DNA of 11,070 nt from Kistimonas scapharcae. GTDB taxonomy: Bacteria; Pseudomonadota; Gammaproteobacteria; Pseudomonadales; Endozoicomonadaceae. The position numbers and the translations under genes are program-made. Numbering within the stretch: position 1 is the first letter of the stretch; each line of letters opens with the position of its first letter. Below the pieces are notes generated by a model, which did not search any database, had not been told where the DNA came from, and worked only from the letters and a program-made list of their open reading frames with translations. The stretch is from the NCBI RefSeq assembly GCF_039540975.1, contig NZ_BAABFL010000379.1:1-11070 (forward strand), read 5' to 3'. This document shows positions 6,776 to 11,070 of the stretch, one piece after another.

Positions 6776-7315
6776 TTAGAAAGAGGAGCCCGGTTGCTGA
6801 AGAAATTCCAGTTCTTCCGGGGTAGACTGGCGATCCAGTAAAGCATTGCGGTGAGGGTAACGACCAAAACGGTCAATAATCGCCTTATGGCGTAATTCAA
6901 ACTGGTAATTGTCCTCCAATCCGGGCTGGCTAAAGAGTGCGACGGCTTCGTGGTGAATGACTGTCGATTCCGAATGCATCCATGGCATATAGAGAAAGGC
7001 TTTCTGATGCGGTGTCAGTGCCTTATCATCCCCGTTTCTGACTGCTTCCTGAGCCAGCGCCAGAGCCAGTGAGTCGGATGCAAAGGCCTGTGGGGTATCC
7101 CGGTAGAGATTACGGGAGAACTGGTCCAGTATGATCACCTCTGCCAGCCGGCCTTCCGGTGTCTCTCGCCAGGGTGACAACTCACAACGTGTTGCGGCCT
7201 GATGCACATCGGAAAAACGTTGCCGAATCTGTTCATCAAAGTCACTGTCCTTAACAAACCACTGGCGCGGTGCGATTTCTTCAAACCAGAACGTAATGAT
7301 GCCGGATGATTCCAT
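6776..7315 (-). CDS. DUF924 family protein
   Basis: A 179-residue soluble protein of the DUF924 family (PF06041), whose function is not established. Family features seen: the N-terminal ITFWFEE (7-13) and QWFVKDSDFDEQIRQRF (18-34); the core RLAEVIILDQFSRNLYRDTP (56-75); AFASD followed by an alanine-rich helix; FLYMPWMHSE (107-116); and the C-terminal FGRYPHRNALLDRQSTPEE (149-167). The fold is predicted to be an all-helical TPR-like repeat. AAAGGAG lies about 8 nt before the ATG. It diverges from the exporter gene across a short gap, and there is no clear operon partner. Confidence 0.92.
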   Translation of the reverse strand: MESSGIITFWFEEIAPRQWFVKDSDFDEQIRQRFSDVHQAATRCELSPWRETPEGRLAEVIILDQFSRNLYRDTPQAFASDSLALALAQEAVRNGDDKALTPHQKAFLYMPWMHSESTVIHHEAVALFSQPGLEDNYQFELRHKAIIDRFGRYPHRNALLDRQSTPEELEFLQQPGSSF

Positions 7316-7429
7316 GCACAGGCTCCTTTCTTTGATGGTATCAGGCCTTTGCGTTGACTGGTTTTTATCATAAAAGTTTCAGTGGGCGGGGTACAGCAGC
7401 AAGACTCTGCCTTGGGGATGTTGAGTGTC

Positions 7430-8356
7430 ATGTTAAAAAGTCAGGTTTATGCGCGTTTTTTGCCATCAGGCAACCGGGCGGCGGCCACCATCGCTTTGGT
7501 GGCTGCGATCTTGTTCTGGGCAGGGAATAGCGTGGCAGGGCGAATGAGTATTGGGGTCGTGCCCCCTGTAGCGCTGGCATTCTGGCGCTGGTTCTTTGCC
7601 TTTGTCTGCTTATTACTGATTACCTGGCGACAGCTACACGAACACCGGAAGTCTATCTGGTGTTATCGCTATCGCTTACTGATGCTGGCAGTACTCAGTA
7701 TCACGACATTCAATACCCTGTTATATCTTGCCGCCCAGAGTACGCCGGCCGTCAATATCGCCTTGATTCAGACATCCCTGCCGTTAGTCACCATTGTGTT
7801 GAGTATTTTTTTGCTGCGTGAAATCCCGCGCCTGCGTCAGGTAATTGGGCTGCTGATTATTCTGGCTGGCTTATTGTATGTCATTTGCCGCGGCGAATGG
7901 CAGCAATTACTGTTGCTGAAAAGCCACCAGGGGGATCTTTATATGCTGGTGGCAGTGACCTTCTGGGGCTTGTACTCCGTTCTGTATAAGCGGTTTGCCA
8001 TACCATTACCTGGGATCGTGATACTGACGGTGTTGGTTGGCATTGGCATGCCCGTACTCCTGCCCTTTTATCTTTGGGAATACTCACTTGTCGGCGGCTT
8101 TGCCGTGACGTTTCAGAGTGTGGCGCTGCTTGTTTATGTGACGGTATTTGCCTCGATTCTTTCTTATCTCGCCTGGAATAATGGCGTCAGGGTGCTGGGT
8201 TCCAGCAGCGCCTCGCTATTCAACAGTTTGATGCCGGTGTTTGTGGCGTTTCTGGCCTTTCTGTTTCTGGGCGAATCGCTTCATCCCTATCATTTTGTGG
8301 GTGGTGGATTGATCCTGACTGGGTTGTGGTTAGCGTTGCATCGCCGTCATGCATGA
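7430..8356 (+). CDS. DMT/EamA family transporter
   Basis: An inner-membrane protein of the drug/metabolite transporter superfamily, with two tandem EamA repeats and about ten hydrophobic segments over 308 residues. Recognisable parts include the first segment with FWAGNSVAGR, a family-typical start of the first EamA unit; VNIALIQTSLPLVTIVLSIFLL with the following ERP-like loop (REIPRLRQ) closing the first half; the second unit beginning DLYMLVAVTFWGLYSVLYKR; and the final VFVAFLAFLFLGESL plus VGGGLILTGLWLAL. Such proteins usually export amino acids or other small metabolites, but the substrate cannot be inferred. Start choice is open: ATG 7430, ATG 7418 and GTG 7382 are all in frame, and none has a strong ribosome site. 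ATG 7430 gives the most family-like N-terminus. Confidence 0.9.
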   Translation: MLKSQVYARFLPSGNRAAATIALVAAILFWAGNSVAGRMSIGVVPPVALAFWRWFFAFVCLLLITWRQLHEHRKSIWCYRYRLLMLAVLSITTFNTLLYLAAQSTPAVNIALIQTSLPLVTIVLSIFLLREIPRLRQVIGLLIILAGLLYVICRGEWQQLLLLKSHQGDLYMLVAVTFWGLYSVLYKRFAIPLPGIVILTVLVGIGMPVLLPFYLWEYSLVGGFAVTFQSVALLVYVTVFASILSYLAWNNGVRVLGSSSASLFNSLMPVFVAFLAFLFLGESLHPYHFVGGGLILTGLWLALHRRHA

Positions 8357-8379
8357 GGTGTAACCCGAACAGGGACGGC

Positions 8380-8799
8380 TTATAGCCAGTCCCTGAGGGT
8401 AAATACCAGCGTGTTCTGGGCATTTTTCAGCGTCAGTGTATCTTTGGTCAATGTAATCTCTGCGCCACTATTGAGTACGGATGTCAGCGTTTGCTCCATG
8501 TTGCTATAAGGGGGGCGACAGGCGCGTCGTGTGGTGGACAGCTGTTGTACTTTGAACAGGCTGCCGTCCAGAATTCCCTGGCCCCGGTAGCGATTACAAC
8601 CCGTTGTACCGTTGACGGTGAGATTTTCGCCAATTTCCAGGTCCGGTTGCGCTTGTCCAGCGGTTTTGTCAGGTACCGCTTTTTGATCGATTGAGGTCAG
8701 TACCCAGTGATGGTGCATAAGATTCTCACGGGTAACGGCTTCATGTGCGGTACAGCCTGCCAGCAGCAAGAGTACCAGAACCCAGAATGATTGTTTCAT
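8380..8799 (-). CDS. hslJ: META-domain lipoprotein HslJ
   Basis: A 139-residue outer-envelope lipoprotein with one META domain. The signal peptide ends in the lipobox LLAGC, so Cys16 is the lipidated residue. The body aligns by eye with E. coli HslJ along its length: HHHWVLTSI (29-37), the signature TTGCNRYRGQG (65-75), TTRRAC (89-94), and the C-terminal EITLTKDTLTLKN (114-126). Cys68 and Cys94 are in the positions of conserved cysteines in the family. In E. coli, HslJ is heat-inducible and linked to novobiocin tolerance; the same role here is inference. The ATG has an AGCAGGT-type ribosome site. It converges on the exporter gene, 23 nt apart, with no clear terminator between them. Confidence 0.88.
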   Translation of the reverse strand: MKQSFWVLVLLLLAGCTAHEAVTRENLMHHHWVLTSIDQKAVPDKTAGQAQPDLEIGENLTVNGTTGCNRYRGQGILDGSLFKVQQLSTTRRACRPPYSNMEQTLTSVLNSGAEITLTKDTLTLKNAQNTLVFTLRDWL

Positions 8800-8895
8800 G
8801 ATGACCTGCTATTTCAGTGGAACGAAAGCATTAATGCCGCCCATTCTTAACCCTAAAAGTCATACGGTTAAGTGAGTGTGGCCATTAATCACCGA

Positions 8896-10401
8896 TCATA
8901 GACCATTTGGCACTGGGTTGGGTTCAAATGAACAGAGCGGATCCAATGGAAAAACAGGACGTTTCAGATGGTGAAAGGGCAGTAACTGGTAATCTGAGGT
9001 AGTGACGCCATCGCCATCCAGCAACAGGGTGTGCCTGGCCATGTCCGCAAAGCCGGCGCGGTAATGAATACGGGATTTGAGTAGCAGGTAGCGTTTTTGG
9101 GCAGGATCAATGCCGAGGCTGTGGAACAGACCGGGATCCCAGGGTTCTATATGACGGGAAACAACGATAATCTGCATGTTTCCGGTATCCAGTACGGCAG
9201 TAGGCCCCATGCTGACCTCGAGGCCGTGATACATGGGTCCATCAATCCGGAAGCGACCGTCGGTCAGGTGGGTCACATTGCCCTGAACCTGTAAGGGGTG
9301 ACCGGATTGCTGGATAGCAGGCATATCCGTATTGCCTCCCAGTGGTAATGCCACCTCTGCATTCACACCTGCTGCCTGCATTGTGGCAACCGCCTTGGGA
9401 TCCCAGACCGCGGCAACGATGACATCTTCCAGCCCGGCTTCCATGATGGCACGGATCACTGTCATGACATCCTGTGTGCCGCCGGAGCCACAATTGTCAC
9501 AGTGATCCAGCAGGATAATCGGGCCGTCTGTGAGTTTTTTTGCCGTTTGAATCTGATCACTCAGTGGGGTTGATTGATAAATCTGCTGATGGCGGCTGTC
9601 CCAACAGGCTTCAGCGATGTCTGTCGCAATACGGTTGGCGAGCAAGTCATCATTATCTGTGACTACCACCACAGATGACCCCGTATATGGACTGTCTGCC
9701 AGGGGAAAGCCGCCAAAGAGAGACACATTCAACACACCGGTTTCACGTTCTGCCTCTCGACAACGCCTGATGAGTAATTTGAAAGGTTCGTCGTCAGTGC
9801 CTTGCTTCAGGGTGTGAGACATCAAAGGCAGTTTCCGCCAGGCCATTACCGGATTACATTGACCTTGCATGGCGTCATATAAAATACAGGCTGCCTTGTA
9901 TCCGGTTTCGTAAAGGTCGGTATGCGGATACGTTTTATAGCCCGTCAATACCGTACAGTTTGTTACGGTGGATACGGTGACGTTGGCATGAAAATCATGG
10001 GACACTGCAATAGGAATATCCGGTGCAATAGCTCGAATCCGTTTCAGCAAGGTACCTTCGCCATCCAGCGTATTTTCTGTGATCATGGCGCCATGCAGCG
10101 CCAACAGAATCCTATTCACGCCTTTTTGGACTTCTTCGAGAATGAGCCCTGAGAGATAGCCATAGGTCTCAGCATCGGCCGGTGCCGAAGGCATAGCTTC
10201 TGCGGCGATAGGACAGACGATATCGTCGCCCCATTGTTCAGCCAGATCTATAAAAGCGCCCATGACCGTCCGACTATTGCGATAGAAAGACAGTGACTCA
10301 GTGCCCCACAGTCCGCTCCATTCCTGAAATCGCCGTATATTCGTGGGTATAGGAGAACATGTATTCGTTTCATGCATCAGTATCGCTATAAGACTGCGCA
10401 T
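8896..10401 (-). CDS. M81 family metallopeptidase (MlrC-like)
   Basis: A 501-residue protein with the two-part M81 layout (PF07364 followed by MlrC_C, PF07171). The name comes from MlrC, which cleaves linearised microcystin; most family members have unknown substrates. Seen (from ATG 10401): the N-terminal ILMHETNTCSP (7-17); LALHGAM (101-107) and LDGEG (112-116); the metal motif SHDFHANVT (134-142) with Asp136 and His138; and YKTYPHTDLYETG (155-167) with His160. The D-x-H and the His 22 residues later match the zinc-ligand spacing reported for MlrC. The second domain has LLDHCDNCGSGGTQD and VVVSRHIEPWDP. In-frame TTG 10407 is also possible, but ATG is preferred; its ribosome site is weak. 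No signal peptide. It stands alone with its own upstream region, and its real substrate is unknown. Confidence 0.92.
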   Translation of the reverse strand: MRSLIAILMHETNTCSPIPTNIRRFQEWSGLWGTESLSFYRNSRTVMGAFIDLAEQWGDDIVCPIAAEAMPSAPADAETYGYLSGLILEEVQKGVNRILLALHGAMITENTLDGEGTLLKRIRAIAPDIPIAVSHDFHANVTVSTVTNCTVLTGYKTYPHTDLYETGYKAACILYDAMQGQCNPVMAWRKLPLMSHTLKQGTDDEPFKLLIRRCREAERETGVLNVSLFGGFPLADSPYTGSSVVVVTDNDDLLANRIATDIAEACWDSRHQQIYQSTPLSDQIQTAKKLTDGPIILLDHCDNCGSGGTQDVMTVIRAIMEAGLEDVIVAAVWDPKAVATMQAAGVNAEVALPLGGNTDMPAIQQSGHPLQVQGNVTHLTDGRFRIDGPMYHGLEVSMGPTAVLDTGNMQIIVVSRHIEPWDPGLFHSLGIDPAQKRYLLLKSRIHYRAGFADMARHTLLLDGDGVTTSDYQLLPFHHLKRPVFPLDPLCSFEPNPVPNGL

Positions 10402-10550
10402 ACTCAATTACAGAGTGGTATTAACGGCGTTGTCTGATAGCGCGGCAAACAATTTAGCCAGTAATGGGTTTTGTCTAACCCTAATTGTTAGTGATTTTTT
10501 CTGTATATCTGTAAATATTTCTTGGTTCTATGTTGGAGGTTTTATTTAAA

Positions 10551-10555
10551 AGGAG
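10551..10555 (+). promoter_or_regulatory. Ribosome binding site of the small acidic protein
   Basis: AGGAG, within AAAAGGAG, lies 8 nt before ATG 10564. It sets this start over an in-frame TTG at 10522 that has no such site. The upstream stretch to 10408 is AT-rich and must hold the divergent promoters, but I could not assign convincing boxes. Confidence 0.7.
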
Positions 10556-10563
10556 TTGAATTT

Positions 10564-11013
10564 ATGCCATCACCAGTGAAAGGCACACCGGGCGCTTACA
10601 TTTGTCAGAATTGTGGCAGCGATAAAATGGTGCCACAACCAAGAAATGAATCACAAAACCAGCGATCCGCTTCGGTGAAAAGAAGCAGGAATGATTCAGG
10701 CCCTCATGAGCTTCCAGCCAGTAAAGAGCGGAGAACAGCCATTGTCAGGCCAATTTTGAGGCAACCTGAAGCAGAGAATCTGGATGATAATCCCACGTCA
10801 GACGATGATGCAGTGAGCAATATGTCGGACTTGGAGTTAGATATTCTTGCGGAAGAAAGTGACGAATCTGATGATGAAGGTATGCTTGGGCAGTTGGTTA
10901 GAAAACGTCTCAGGGATATAGATGTTCTCAATGATCCTCATAATACCTTTCTCGTTTCATGCCAGCCAATGACGACAAACGATATATGGTTACCTGATTA
11001 CCACCTAACATAA
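10564..11013 (+). CDS. Unrecognised acidic small protein with CxxC motif
   Basis: A 149-residue protein that I do not recognise. It has one CxxC motif near the start (CQNC, Cys14 and Cys17), half of a zinc-ribbon-like site with no second pair nearby (the only other cysteine is Cys133). Residues 20-70 are polar with basic patches (VKRSR, 38-42; KERR, 54-57). Residues 68-105 are highly acidic and serine-rich, including SDDDAVSNMSDLELD and EESDESDDEG. A short amphipathic basic helix follows (LVRKRLRDIDVL, 111-122). No signal peptide or membrane segment is visible. Composition and low complexity suggest a largely disordered protein. The strong ribosome site argues that it is truly translated. It diverges from the M81 gene, and nothing else is visible after its stop. 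Confidence 0.65.
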   Translation: MPSPVKGTPGAYICQNCGSDKMVPQPRNESQNQRSASVKRSRNDSGPHELPASKERRTAIVRPILRQPEAENLDDNPTSDDDAVSNMSDLELDILAEESDESDDEGMLGQLVRKRLRDIDVLNDPHNTFLVSCQPMTTNDIWLPDYHLT

Positions 11014-11070
11014 GCCATTCTCCCGTCTAAACTTACGACACTGGTTTTCCTTGGGTTAGGAGACGTGTCA

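Noticed and set aside
8846..8872. 7-bp inverted repeat CTTAACC/GGTTAAG between hslJ and the M81 gene
   Set aside because: The arms are short, the loop is 13 nt and no T-run follows. This is compatible with chance or a weak end signal.
10475..10491. CTAAC/GTTAG inverted repeat followed by a T-run upstream of the small acidic protein
   Set aside because: A 5-bp AT-rich stem is too weak to call a terminator or operator.

Overview
The window looks like chromosomal DNA of a marine-type gammaproteobacterium. Base composition is moderate, Shine-Dalgarno sites are of the AGGAG type, and HtpX and HslJ are recognisably enterobacterial-like. An Oceanospirillales or Endozoicomonadaceae-like host is my guess from the gene mix (a large M81 protein, an odd acidic small protein, a lone P450), but no sequence here proves the genus. 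There is no rRNA, tRNA, IS element, CRISPR array or phage module that I can see.

Layout. Positions 95-2780 hold three rightward genes: a COG3199-type ATP-NAD kinase family protein, a small exported His-rich protein, and bluB (synthesis of the B12 lower ligand). A perfect 16-bp inverted repeat lies between the first two. Positions 2793-5695 hold the least ordinary part. A leftward PF04672-type S-adenosylmethionine methyltransferase diverges from a rightward pair made of an unrecognised 234-residue protein and a cytochrome P450. The divergent region between them carries a perfect 14-bp palindrome. Positions 5706-5733 hold a terminator shared by the converging P450 and htpX genes.

Positions 5761-8799 hold housekeeping and envelope functions: htpX (membrane protease, with a heat-shock-like promoter), a DUF924 protein, a DMT/EamA exporter diverging from it, and the lipoprotein hslJ. 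Positions 8896-10401 hold a leftward M81 (MlrC-type) metallopeptidase family gene. Positions 10564-11013 hold a small unrecognised protein with one CxxC motif, basic patches and a strongly acidic segment.

How the genes fit together. Most appear to be transcribed alone or in pairs, and there is no long operon. The unknown protein and the P450 are 11 nt apart and surely cotranscribed. The methyltransferase shares their control region, so these three are the best candidate for a functional unit, possibly a small-molecule tailoring locus; no core synthase or ferredoxin is visible beside them. htpX and hslJ are both heat-shock genes in E. coli, and the promoter in front of htpX here fits sigma-32 control.
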